From NCBI RefSeq assembly GCF_009834185.1, contig NZ_CP047173.1:2914001-2978000 (forward strand): a stretch of 64,000 bases of DNA. The letters run 5' to 3'. Origin of the DNA: Rathayibacter sp. VKM Ac-2760 (GTDB taxonomy: Bacteria > Actinomycetota > Actinomycetes > Actinomycetales > Microbacteriaceae). Every line of letters begins with the position of its first letter. Position 1 is the stretch's first letter. A program made the translations under genes and the position numbers. A model generated the notes under the pieces. The model saw only the letters and a program-made list of their open reading frames with translations. It searched no databases and was not told the origin of the DNA. Positions 15,888 through 23,753 of the stretch are shown here, piece after piece.

Positions 15888-15893
15888 GCCACG

Positions 15894-17129
15894 ATGGACA
15901 CCGCTATGGACTGGCAGCAGACACTCGAGGACACCGTCCCTTCGGCGTTCATCACCGAGCGCCAGCTCCGCTCGGTGATCGGCAAGCCGCCCGCGACCGG
16001 CGCCTGGCGCGAGGGCGACCACCCCGGCGGTCGGCTCTTCGCCGAGATCGGGCCGTTCGCGTTCGAGGCGGGCGGCCGCCTGCCGCACGTGCGCGTCGCT
16101 TTCGAGACCTGGGGCGAGCTCTCCCCCGAGCGCGACAACGCGATCCTGGTGCTGCACGCCCTCACCGGCGACTCGCATCTGATCGGCCGCGGCGACCGCG
16201 GGCACGCGACCGACGGCTGGTGGTCGGGGCTCGTCGGACCCGGTCTCGTCATCGACACCGACCGCTACTTCGTCGTCGCCCCGAACATGCTCGGCGGCTG
16301 CCAGGGCTCGACCGGCCCCGCCTCCCTCGCCCCGGACGGGCACGAGTGGGGCGCGCGCTTCCCCTACACGACGATCCGCGACCAGGTCGGCGTGCAGACC
16401 CTCCTCTCCGACCGGCTCGGCATCGAGCGCTGGCACACGGTGATCGGCGGCTCGATGGGCGGGATGCAGGCGCTGGAGTGGGGCATCGACCACCCGGAGC
16501 GCGTTGCGCGGCTCGCCGTCCTCGCCGCTCCCCCGCGCGCCACCTCGGACCAGATCGCGCTGAACTTCGTCCAGCTCGAGGCCATCCGCAACGACGCCGC
16601 CTTCGCGGGCGGCGCCTACTACGACGCCGGCGACGGCCAGGGCCCGTACCACGGCCTCGCCCTCGCCCGGCGGATGGCGCTGCTCAACTACCGCAGCCCG
16701 TCCGAGCTCAACGACCGCTTCGAGCGGAGCTGGCAGTCCGGCCTCAGCCCGCTCGGCGGCGGCGGCCGGTTCGCGGTGGAGTCCTACCTCGACTTCCACG
16801 GCAACAAGTTCACCCGCCGCTTCGACGCGAACAGCTACATCACCCTCGTCGAGGCGATGAACTCGCACGACGTCGGGCGCGGCCGCGGCGGCGAGGCGGA
16901 GGCGCTCGAGAGGATCACCAGCCCCACGCTGGTGCTCGGCATCGACAGCGACCGGCTCTTCCCCGTCGAGGGCCAGCGGATCATCGCCGCGCACGCCCCG
17001 GGCAACATCGACGGGGACGACGTCGCCGTGATCAGCTCGACGTTCGGCCACGACGGCTTCCTGATCGAGGACGACGCGGTCGGCGCGCACCTCGCCCGCC
17101 TGCTCGAGACCCGCCTGCTCGAGAGCTGA
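15894..17129 (+). CDS. metX: Homoserine O-acetyltransferase (MetX)
   Basis: A 411-aa alpha/beta-hydrolase-fold enzyme that acetylates L-homoserine with acetyl-CoA, feeding MetY. The nucleophile elbow GGSMGGMQALEW holds the catalytic Ser. The catalytic Asp is in GIDSDRLFP and the His in FGHDGFL. HALTGDSH and NMLGGCQGSTGPAS near the N-terminus are family markers. A second Met at codon 5 (15906) is an alternative start. With metY it forms the direct sulfhydrylation route to homocysteine. Confidence 0.96.
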   Translation: MDTAMDWQQTLEDTVPSAFITERQLRSVIGKPPATGAWREGDHPGGRLFAEIGPFAFEAGGRLPHVRVAFETWGELSPERDNAILVLHALTGDSHLIGRGDRGHATDGWWSGLVGPGLVIDTDRYFVVAPNMLGGCQGSTGPASLAPDGHEWGARFPYTTIRDQVGVQTLLSDRLGIERWHTVIGGSMGGMQALEWGIDHPERVARLAVLAAPPRATSDQIALNFVQLEAIRNDAAFAGGAYYDAGDGQGPYHGLALARRMALLNYRSPSELNDRFERSWQSGLSPLGGGGRFAVESYLDFHGNKFTRRFDANSYITLVEAMNSHDVGRGRGGEAEALERITSPTLVLGIDSDRLFPVEGQRIIAAHAPGNIDGDDVAVISSTFGHDGFLIEDDAVGAHLARLLETRLLES

Positions 17130-17171
17130 CGCCGAACCGGCCCTCCTGGCGGCGCCGCCCCGGGCAGTGAC

Positions 17172-17177
17172 TATCGT
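17172..17177 (+). promoter_or_regulatory. Candidate -10 (TATCGT) of the sensor kinase operon
   Basis: TATCGT lies about 48 nt before the kinase GTG start, and an AAGGAG ribosome site stands between them, so this transcript has a normal leader. Confidence 0.4.
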
Positions 17178-17225
17178 GAGTCGCGGGGGGTCCGCACCGC
17201 GCCGCCCGCCGGAAGGAGCGTGCCC

Positions 17226-18389
17226 GTGCCGTTGGCCCGCAGCGCCCGAGAGCGCGACCGCCTCCTCCGCCAGTCCGCCTGCGGCATCGGGCTCCTCATC
17301 GACGCCACCGCGATCGCCATGGCGCTCGGCCGCGACGTCCTGCCGCCCGAGGCGCGGCCCTTCGCCGTCGCGCTGATCCTCGGGCTCGCCGCCGCGCACG
17401 TGCAGCTCGGCCGCAGCGGCCGCAAGGTCTGGGTGGTGCTCGTCGCTTTCGGCGGGCTGCTGCTCAGCGCGGGACTCGCGGGTGCCGTGCTGCCCGACGG
17501 CGGCTTCGAGGGCTACGTGATCGTCAGCACCGCCAACGCCCTCACCAGCAGCGTCGCGGTGGTGCTGACCACCTCCGCCCGGCGGCTCCTGCTGGTGCTC
17601 CCGGTGCTGGTGCCCAGCGTCGCCCTCTCCGTCGTCGTCGCCGACGAGGCGATGATCTCGAACGCGATCGTGCAGTGCATGCTCCCCTGGGGTGTCCTCT
17701 GCGGCTACGCCCTCTGGATCAGCACCGCGGTCCCCCGGGTCGTCCGGCGCATCGACAGCATCGGCAACGCCCACCGCGTCGAGCGGCAGGCCAGCGAGAC
17801 GGAGGCGCAGCGCCGCCAGGGCGCCCGACTGCTGCACGACACCGTCCTCGCGACGCTCACCCTCCTCGCGCACTCCGGCCGCGGCGTCTCGGTCGATGCG
17901 CTGCGGCGCCAGGCCGCGGAGGACGCGCAGCTGCTGCGCCAGCTGCGGCTCGGCGGGGCGCCGACGCCGAGCGCGTCCGGCTCCTACCAGCTGACCAGCG
18001 TCACCGTGTCGCCCGCGTCGAACTCGCTGGAGAGCGTCAAGGACCGGTTCGGCCGGATGGGCCTCGATGTGATCTGGCACGGCTCGGGCGAGGTCGTCCT
18101 CGACGGCGCCGCGCTCGACTCCTTCCTGCTGGCGCTCTCCGAGTGCCTCGAGAACGTGCGCCGGCACTCCGGGGTCGACTGCGCCGACGTGACGATCACC
18201 GAGGACGAGCAGACCGTCCGCGCCATGGTCACCGACGCCGGCTCGGGCTTCGACATCGCCACGGTGCCCGCCAGCAAGCTCGGCTTCAAGGAATCGGTCG
18301 TCGCCCGGCTGGCCGACATCGGCGGCCGCGCCCGGCTGTTCAGCTCGCCCGGGTCGGGCACCACCGTCGTCCTGGAGGTGCCGAAGTGA
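17226..18389 (+). CDS. Sensor histidine kinase (NarX/DegS type, six-helix sensor)
   Basis: A 387-aa kinase. The N-terminal half has about five to six hydrophobic helices and no large external loop, so it may sense membrane stress or a lipid-soluble signal. The phosphoacceptor region is LLHDTVLATLTLLAHS (near residue 200), the N-box is ALSECLENVRRHSGV, and the G-box is TDAGSGFD, so it looks active. The GTG at 17226 is preferred because AAGGAG then sits 7 nt away; a GTG at 17220 is too close. The stop overlaps the next gene (GTGA), and a NarL-type regulator follows. Confidence 0.85.
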   Translation: MPLARSARERDRLLRQSACGIGLLIDATAIAMALGRDVLPPEARPFAVALILGLAAAHVQLGRSGRKVWVVLVAFGGLLLSAGLAGAVLPDGGFEGYVIVSTANALTSSVAVVLTTSARRLLLVLPVLVPSVALSVVVADEAMISNAIVQCMLPWGVLCGYALWISTAVPRVVRRIDSIGNAHRVERQASETEAQRRQGARLLHDTVLATLTLLAHSGRGVSVDALRRQAAEDAQLLRQLRLGGAPTPSASGSYQLTSVTVSPASNSLESVKDRFGRMGLDVIWHGSGEVVLDGAALDSFLLALSECLENVRRHSGVDCADVTITEDEQTVRAMVTDAGSGFDIATVPASKLGFKESVVARLADIGGRARLFSSPGSGTTVVLEVPK

Positions 18390-19621
18390 GCGGCGGCACC
18401 GACAGCAGCTCGCCCCTCCTGCACGGCGGGGTCGGCTCGGGGATCGGGCGGCGCGACCGCTGGGCCCGCGCGCGGAACGGCCAGCAGGAGAGCCTGGGCA
18501 CCAACTACCTCGGCAGCGGGCTCACCGGCATCGCCGCCGCCCTGATGGCCTACGAGCTCCTCGTCTTCCTCGCCACCGTCGACGACTACGCCCGGCCGGG
18601 ACTGGTCATCGCTGCCTGGCTCATCCTGCAGGCGAGCTTCGCCACCGCCGTCATCGCGATCCACCTCGCCGGGCACCGCCTGCCGCGCGCCGCCTACCTG
18701 ACGCTCCTGGCCGGGATGGCCGGAGCGGTGGTGCTCGACCTGATCGCCGTCGCCGGCCACGGACCGTCCGCGGCCGTCCCCACCGCGGCGGTCGCCGCCG
18801 CCGTCGCCCACTCCGCGATGATCGTGCACCGCCGCAGCGCCGAGATCGTCGCCGTCGCGCTCGTCATCGCGGCCGCCGAGCTCGTCGCCTACGGCGCGAT
18901 GGGCTCCGGCGACGACGCCTCGTTCTCCGTCCGCGCCAGCGCGATCGCCGTGACCGTCGCCCCCGCCGTCGTCGCCGTGGTGATGATGCGCGGCTTCCGC
19001 CGCATGGTCCAGCGCGAGACCGACCGTGCCCTCGTGCAGAGCACCACCCTCGGCCCGCGCTACGCCGTCGGCATGCTCGCCTCCGAGGAGCTCGCCCGTC
19101 TCGACCTCGCCGCCGAGCGCCTCCTCGCCGAGGTCGGCGACGGGACGACGGCGCTGCCCCTCGACCCGCAGCGCGCCGCGCACGCCGCCTCCCTCGCCAC
19201 CAGCCTCCGCCTGCACCTGATCGAGGGACGCCGCGAGACCTGGCTGCACCACGCCATCCAGGAGTCCGAGCTGCTGGCGCCCCTCGTCGAGCTGCACGAC
19301 CCGGACGGGACCGCCGGACTCCTCGGGCACCAGCAGCGCGACGGCCTGCTCTCCGCGATCTGGCTCATCCTCGACGGCGCCTCCGGGCTCACAGTCGTGC
19401 TGCACGTCCGCGCGGGCTCGCCCCGCGAACCCGGTCCCGGAGCCCCGGCCCGCTCCCTCCTGGTCCCGCTGACGCTGCACTCCGAGGGCGTGCCCGTGCG
19501 CGGCGTCGATCCCGCGACGTGGGAAGCTATCGCACAGGTCGGGTCGTTCCGCGACACCTCTCACGACGCCGAGCTCAGGATCGAGATCGACTGTCACGTC
19601 GAGAATCCTGCCGACCGCTGA
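18386..19621 (+). CDS. Membrane protein with possible degenerate kinase-like C-terminal domain
   Basis: A 411-aa protein I cannot assign to a named family. After a charged N-terminal 40 residues there are about six hydrophobic helices (to about residue 210), then a cytoplasmic helical region and a mixed alpha/beta end. Its layout copies the preceding kinase: a similar membrane half and a helical linker ending in ESELLAPLVELHD. However, no phosphoacceptor His motif, N-box or G-box can be found. The GTG overlaps the kinase stop and has GGAGG 7 nt upstream. Translational coupling suggests a hetero-oligomer in which this subunit senses or regulates. This is inference. Confidence 0.65.
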   Translation: MSGGTDSSSPLLHGGVGSGIGRRDRWARARNGQQESLGTNYLGSGLTGIAAALMAYELLVFLATVDDYARPGLVIAAWLILQASFATAVIAIHLAGHRLPRAAYLTLLAGMAGAVVLDLIAVAGHGPSAAVPTAAVAAAVAHSAMIVHRRSAEIVAVALVIAAAELVAYGAMGSGDDASFSVRASAIAVTVAPAVVAVVMMRGFRRMVQRETDRALVQSTTLGPRYAVGMLASEELARLDLAAERLLAEVGDGTTALPLDPQRAAHAASLATSLRLHLIEGRRETWLHHAIQESELLAPLVELHDPDGTAGLLGHQQRDGLLSAIWLILDGASGLTVVLHVRAGSPREPGPGAPARSLLVPLTLHSEGVPVRGVDPATWEAIAQVGSFRDTSHDAELRIEIDCHVENPADR

Positions 19622-19664
19622 GCAGCACCGACCGCCCCGACCTCACCAGAGACGAAGGACACCG

Positions 19665-20324
19665 ATGACCTCCACCTCCGAACCGAAGATCACCCTCGCC
19701 GTGGTCGACGATCACAAGATGCTCCTCGGTGCCCTCACGGAGTGGATCCGCGGCGCCGCCTCGGACATCCAGCTCGTCGCCGCCGTCGCCTCCTGGCCGG
19801 AGCTGCTCACCCACCCCGAGTTCCCCGTCGACGTCGTCCTCCTCGACCTCGACCTCAAGGACAACATCCCGATCTCGGTCAAGCTCTCCACGCTCAAGAC
19901 CACCGGCGTCAAGACCGTGCTGATGAGCACCTACTCCGAGCCTGCCGTCGTCCGCGAGGCCCTCGCCTCCGGCGCCCTCGGCTACCTCGTCAAGACGGAG
20001 GACGCCGACATGATCGTCGAGGCGATCCGCGCGGCCAAGGACGGCCACTCCTACATCTCGCACGAGCTGGACATGGCGCTCTCCACCGGCGACTCCGACG
20101 GCGCCCCCAAGCTCAGCGCCCAGGAGCGCCGCGTCATGGCGCTCTACGGCGGCGGCGAACCCGTCAAGTCGGTCGCCTTCGAACTCGGCATCTCGGAGGA
20201 GACCGCCAAGTCCTACCTCAAGCGCATCCGCGAGAAGTACCGCATCGTCGGCATCGACGTCGGCACCAAGGTCGCCCTCCGCAAGCGCGCCATCCACGAC
20301 GGCATCCTGATCGAGACGGACTGA
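19665..20324 (+). CDS. NarL/FixJ-family response regulator
   Basis: A 219-aa regulator. The receiver domain has the acidic pair VVDDHKM (about 14-18), the phosphoacceptor Asp in VVLLDLDLKDN (near 60), and the conserved Lys in YLVKTED. A LuxR-type helix-turn-helix follows (LSAQERRVMALYGGGEPVKSVAFELGISEETAKSYLKRI). The ATG has GAAGGA upstream. It is the third gene of the kinase operon, 43 nt after the membrane partner, and is the expected phosphorylation target. Confidence 0.93.
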   Translation: MTSTSEPKITLAVVDDHKMLLGALTEWIRGAASDIQLVAAVASWPELLTHPEFPVDVVLLDLDLKDNIPISVKLSTLKTTGVKTVLMSTYSEPAVVREALASGALGYLVKTEDADMIVEAIRAAKDGHSYISHELDMALSTGDSDGAPKLSAQERRVMALYGGGEPVKSVAFELGISEETAKSYLKRIREKYRIVGIDVGTKVALRKRAIHDGILIETD

Positions 20325-20412
20325 GCTCGATTGCGGGGGCGGTCCCCGCCCGCCCCCGCCGCAGTCGGCTCGGTCACGTGGTCGCGTTCCATGGAGCGTC
20401 CTGCGGCGGCTG

Positions 20413-20440
20413 CGGGAATCCGCTGGCACGCGGATTCCCG
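20413..20440. terminator. Perfect 11-bp stem-loop after the response regulator
   Basis: CGGGAATCCGC, loop TGGCAC, GCGGATTCCCG: eleven perfect pairs and a 6-nt loop, about 90 nt downstream of the response regulator stop. There is no U-tract, as is common in high-GC actinobacteria. Confidence 0.6.
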
Positions 20441-20468
20441 TCGGCGCCGCCCCGTGGCCGGGCGCTTC

Positions 20469-20654
20469 TTGCTGGTCGAGTAGCCCCGCAGGGGCGTATC
20501 GAGACCCGCCGTCTTCAGCACGTCCGGCAGCCGGGGATCTCGATACGCCCGCTGCGCGGGCTACTCGATCAGCAAGGGGGGAGACTCCGCGGCACGTCCG
20601 CACACCCCCCGTCAGCAGGGCGAGCAGCCCCGCAGGGGCGCATCGAGACCCACC
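20469..20654. repeat. Palindromic extragenic repeats, facing pair plus a decayed copy
   Basis: An inverted copy (20469-20509, with CCCCGCAGGGG core) faces a direct copy (20535-20575, CCCGCTGCGCGGG core, ending CTACTCGATCAGCA). A third, inverted and diverged copy lies at 20612-20654. The cores differ from copy to copy but each remains self-complementary, so the hairpin rather than the sequence is conserved. Confidence 0.8.
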
Positions 20655-20690
20655 GTCGCCAGCACACGTCCGGCGCAGGCGGGATCGCGG

Positions 20691-21950
20691 CTACACGGCG
20701 TTGACCGGGACGCTGCCTGTCGCCGGGCGGGACGGGTCGCGCGGCGGGTCGACCGTGCCGCGGGCGCGGTCGACGGCGATGCTCGCGAAGGCGAGGAGGA
20801 TGCCCGCGACGGTCAGGACCACGCCGACCCAGATCGGCGACAGGTAGCCGAAGCCGGCCGCGATGGTCACGCCGCCGAGCGCCGCGCCGACCGAGTTGCC
20901 GATGTTGAGCGCCGAGTGGTTGAGGGCCGCCGCGATGGTCTGGCTGTCGCGCGCGACGTCCATCAGCCGGGTCTGGATCGCCGGGGACGCCGCCGCCGAG
21001 AAGCCCGCCGCGAGGAAGGCGAACACGATCAGACCGACGACCGACGTCGCCGTCAGCGCGAGACCGGTCAGCGAGACCAGCACGCCGCCGAACAGCACCA
21101 CGAGCGCCACCCGGACGTTCTTGTCCGCCGCCCAGCCGCCGGCGAGGTTGCCGATCGTCATCCCCAGTCCGATGACGACCAGGATCCACGGCACCGCACC
21201 CAGCGGCACCCCGGTCACCTCCGTCGACAGCGGAGTGATGTAGCTGTACATCGCGAAGAGCCCGCCGAAGCCGATCGCGCCGATCGCGAGGGTCATCCAC
21301 ACCTGCAGCCGGCCGAAGGCCTTCAGCTCGTTGCGCATCGTCGCACCGGGGTTCCCCTGCTGGAACGGCACCAGCAGCCAGACCGCGACGACGGTCGCCG
21401 CGAAGATCGCCGCGACGACGAGGTAGGCACTGCGCCAGCCCGCGGTCTGCCCCACCCACGTGATCACCGGCACGCCGATCACGTTCGCGATGGTCAGCCC
21501 CGACAGCACGAAGGCGACGCCCTTGCCGCGCTTGCCCGGTCCCATCAGATCGGCCGCGACGAGCGAGGCGATGCCGAAGTAGGCGCCGTGCGGCAGCGCC
21601 GCGACGAAGCGCGCGGCGAGCACGAGCGGGAACGTCGGCAGGAGCGCGGAGGCGACGGTGCCGAGCGTGAAGGCGACGAGCAGGAGCAGCAGCAGGCGCT
21701 TGCGCGGCCAGCGCGCGGCAGCCGCGGCGATCGTCGGAGCGCCGACGACGACGCCGAGCGCGTACGCCGAGATCAGCAGCCCGGCCTGCGAGTTCGCCTG
21801 CTCGGAGCTCACCGCGTAGACGTCCGGGAGCAGGTCGGCCGCGAGCTGCGGCAGCAGTCCCATCGCGACGAACTCGGTCGAGCCGATGCCGAAGCCCCCC
21901 ATCGCGAGGGCGAGCAGGGCGAGGCGGGTCCGGGCCGGGGAGAGAGTCAC
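20691..21950 (-). CDS. MFS transporter, DHA1 (Cmx/AraJ-like) family
   Basis: A 419-aa permease with twelve predicted helices. The start LALAMGGFGIGSTEFVAMGLLPQLAADL is typical of the AraJ/CmlA-like drug:H+ antiporter branch, and the first cytoplasmic loop is AAARWPRKRLL. It probably exports a small hydrophobic compound or sugar; the substrate is unknown. The GTG start follows a TATCGT hexamer by 6 nt. A single gene, convergent with the response regulator operon. Confidence 0.87.
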   Translation of the reverse strand: MTLSPARTRLALLALAMGGFGIGSTEFVAMGLLPQLAADLLPDVYAVSSEQANSQAGLLISAYALGVVVGAPTIAAAAARWPRKRLLLLLLVAFTLGTVASALLPTFPLVLAARFVAALPHGAYFGIASLVAADLMGPGKRGKGVAFVLSGLTIANVIGVPVITWVGQTAGWRSAYLVVAAIFAATVVAVWLLVPFQQGNPGATMRNELKAFGRLQVWMTLAIGAIGFGGLFAMYSYITPLSTEVTGVPLGAVPWILVVIGLGMTIGNLAGGWAADKNVRVALVVLFGGVLVSLTGLALTATSVVGLIVFAFLAAGFSAAASPAIQTRLMDVARDSQTIAAALNHSALNIGNSVGAALGGVTIAAGFGYLSPIWVGVVLTVAGILLAFASIAVDRARGTVDPPRDPSRPATGSVPVNAV

Positions 21951-21956
21951 CGGACC

Positions 21957-21962
21957 ACGATA
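21957..21962 (-). promoter_or_regulatory. -10 hexamer TATCGT, leaderless start of the MFS gene
   Basis: TATCGT on the minus strand, 6 nt, then the GTG start. No ribosome-binding site is seen. Confidence 0.5.
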
Positions 21963-22029
21963 GCGGCGGATCGACGCACATCGAAACGATTCGAACGGCG
22001 GCGCCGCCCGGAGAGCGCTCCCGCCGCGA

Positions 22030-22332
22030 TCACTCCCCCAGCGCGCGTCCCAGCCGCTCGATCTTGGCGTCGATCTCCCCCGCGTAGCCGGGGCGGATGT
22101 CGGCCTTCAGCACCAGCGAGACCCGCGAGCCGTAGGCGCCGACGGCTTCGGTGGCGCGCTTGATCACGTCGAAGACCTCGTCCCACTCGCCCTCGATCTC
22201 GGTGAACATCGAGGTGGTGCGGTTCGGCAGCCCGGAGTCGCGGACGATGCGGACGGCCGCCGCAACGGCGTCGTGGACGGAGGCGTCGGGGCCCTCGCCT
22301 CCGGAGGGTGCGACCGAGAATGCGACGAGCAC
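22030..22332 (-). CDS. Thiamine-binding-type small protein (MTH1187/YqgV family)
   Basis: A 100-aa protein of the MTH1187/YqgV (PF01910) family: MLVAFSVAPSGGEGPDASVHDAVAAAVRIVRDSGL at the N-terminus, then TTSMFTEIEGEWDEVFDVIKRA. Family members form ferredoxin-like tetramers, and some bind thiamine or its precursors. The GTG at 22332 has GGGAGG 7 nt upstream, which sets the start. It stands alone between the MFS gene and the glycosyltransferase gene, and no thiamine gene is nearby. Confidence 0.85.
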   Translation of the reverse strand: MLVAFSVAPSGGEGPDASVHDAVAAAVRIVRDSGLPNRTTSMFTEIEGEWDEVFDVIKRATEAVGAYGSRVSLVLKADIRPGYAGEIDAKIERLGRALGE

Positions 22333-22376
22333 GAGGAGACCTCCCAGCGGGCCCGGCCATCGGACCCGCGTCCAGC

Positions 22377-23753
22377 CTAGGCTCGCGCGCCGCCGATGCT
22401 CCGGTCGGCGACGGAGCGCTCCGCCGCCGAGCGCTCCGCGGCGGGCTCCGGCACGCCCGGCCGCGGGGCACTGCCCAGCCGCCAGAGCTCGCGGAGCACC
22501 CAGCCGAGCAGCACGAGCAGCAGCACGTTGCGCACCGTGAGCGCCAGAACCATGCCCGCGTTCGACCAGAGCAGGAACAGGTAGAGGTAGGGGTAGACGA
22601 TCTGCGTGAAGGCGGCGATCGCCAGGGTCAGCTTCGCGGGCGTCGCGAAGTCGCGGGCACCGACCACGAGACCGGCGATCACGGGCGGGGCGAGCCAGAC
22701 GATGTACTGCGGCGACAGCACCTTGTTGATGTCGATCAGCACCAGCACGAGCCCGAGGCTCAGCAGCGGGAGCAGCCGCACCGGCGGGACCTTCGCGCGC
22801 AGCGCCCGCAGGCCGAGCAGCACGGTGCCGACGACGGCGAGCGCGAGCGCCGGGTTCATCAGCGCGGCCGCGACATCGGTGAACGGACCGTGCATCTCGA
22901 AGGTGTTGATCTCGGCCGCGTACCAGACGTAGCTGCCGAACCAGCCGCCGATGGAGAGCCACATCCAGAGCATGCTGACGGGCGCCTCGATCTGGAGCCC
23001 GCGGGTGGTCTGGTCGGTGACGAAGCTGAAGACGTACTCGCCACCGCCGAGCGCGTAGACGGCCGCGATGATCAGGGCGGAGAGCCCGGCGCCGACGGCG
23101 ACCATCCGGAGCCGGCCGCGCAGCACGAGGACGCCGGCGCCGAGCAGCGCCGCGGGCCAGACCTTGATCCAGGTGGCGACGGTGAGCGCGAGCGCGGCGA
23201 CGGCGGGCCGGCTCGAGGCCCAGAGCAGACCGGCGATGGCGAGTGGCACCGTGAACGCGTCGATCCGGCCGACGGCGATCGGCCCGAGGAGCACCAGGAA
23301 GAGCAGCCACCAGCGCGCGGCGGCGAGCCGGGCCGGCAGGCCGCGATGCAGTAGCAGCGCGAAGGCCGCGGCGTCGACCGCGACGACTCCGGCCAGCCAG
23401 GTGAGGTCGTAGCCGGCCTCGCCGAAGAGCCAGGCGGCGCTGATCGGGACGAGAGCGAGGATCGGGTACACCCAGCCGGTGTCGAAGCCGACGAGTCCGC
23501 CGCCCTCGATCGCCGTCCTCATCCAGCCCTTGTAGACGATGCTGACGTCGCCCATCGGCAGGCCGGGCGCGAAGAGCGCGAGCAGCGAGAGCAGCACGTG
23601 CACGAGGGCGAAGCCGGTCCAGAGCACGGCGGCGGAGTCGCGGTTCTCGCGCAGCCAGGCGATCGGGCGCGCGGAGACTCGGGGGGCAGGGGTCGGCACC
23701 GCGTCAGTGTAGAGGGACCCGTGGACCTCCCCCTGAACGGATCCCCCGCGCAT
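22377..23753 (-). CDS. GT87-like membrane mannosyltransferase (DUF2029)
   Basis: A 458-aa (or 440-aa) protein with about eleven hydrophobic helices and the GT87/DUF2029 (PF09594) pattern: a first external loop ending GDVSIVYKGWM, the GRIDAFTVPLAIAGLLWAS block, and LIDINKVLSPQYIVWLAPP. Family members use polyprenyl-phosphate mannose to extend cell-envelope glycans. The ATG at 23753 overlaps the stop of the reductase gene by one base. However, GTG at 23699 lies 6 nt after TACACT and is probably the start of a leaderless transcript. The C-terminus is a tail of repeated ERSAAERS and ADRSIG. Confidence 0.82.
   Translation of the reverse strand: MRGGSVQGEVHGSLYTDAVPTPAPRVSARPIAWLRENRDSAAVLWTGFALVHVLLSLLALFAPGLPMGDVSIVYKGWMRTAIEGGGLVGFDTGWVYPILALVPISAAWLFGEAGYDLTWLAGVVAVDAAAFALLLHRGLPARLAAARWWLLFLVLLGPIAVGRIDAFTVPLAIAGLLWASSRPAVAALALTVATWIKVWPAALLGAGVLVLRGRLRMVAVGAGLSALIIAAVYALGGGEYVFSFVTDQTTRGLQIEAPVSMLWMWLSIGGWFGSYVWYAAEINTFEMHGPFTDVAAALMNPALALAVVGTVLLGLRALRAKVPPVRLLPLLSLGLVLVLIDINKVLSPQYIVWLAPPVIAGLVVGARDFATPAKLTLAIAAFTQIVYPYLYLFLLWSNAGMVLALTVRNVLLLVLLGWVLRELWRLGSAPRPGVPEPAAERSAAERSVADRSIGGARA
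23706..23711 (-). promoter_or_regulatory. -10 hexamer TACACT, possible leaderless internal start of the GT87 gene
   Basis: TACACT on the minus strand, 6 nt, then an in-frame GTG (23699) at codon 19 of the longer reading. This argues that the shorter protein is the main product. Confidence 0.45.

Larger units (their letters stand above)
20325..20690. other. Intergenic region of about 370 bp: terminator plus repeat copies, no gene
   Basis: The interval between the response regulator and the convergent MFS gene holds a strong hairpin (20413-20440) and three copies of the palindromic extragenic repeat (20469-20654). I see no reading frame in it with a start site, codon usage or homology that would support a gene. 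Confidence 0.7.

Noticed and set aside
14241..17129. A single 962-aa gene spanning metY and metX
   Set aside because: It is the metX frame extended upstream through the repeat cluster and across metY in the wrong frame. MetX has its own start at 15894, and MetY is complete in another frame.
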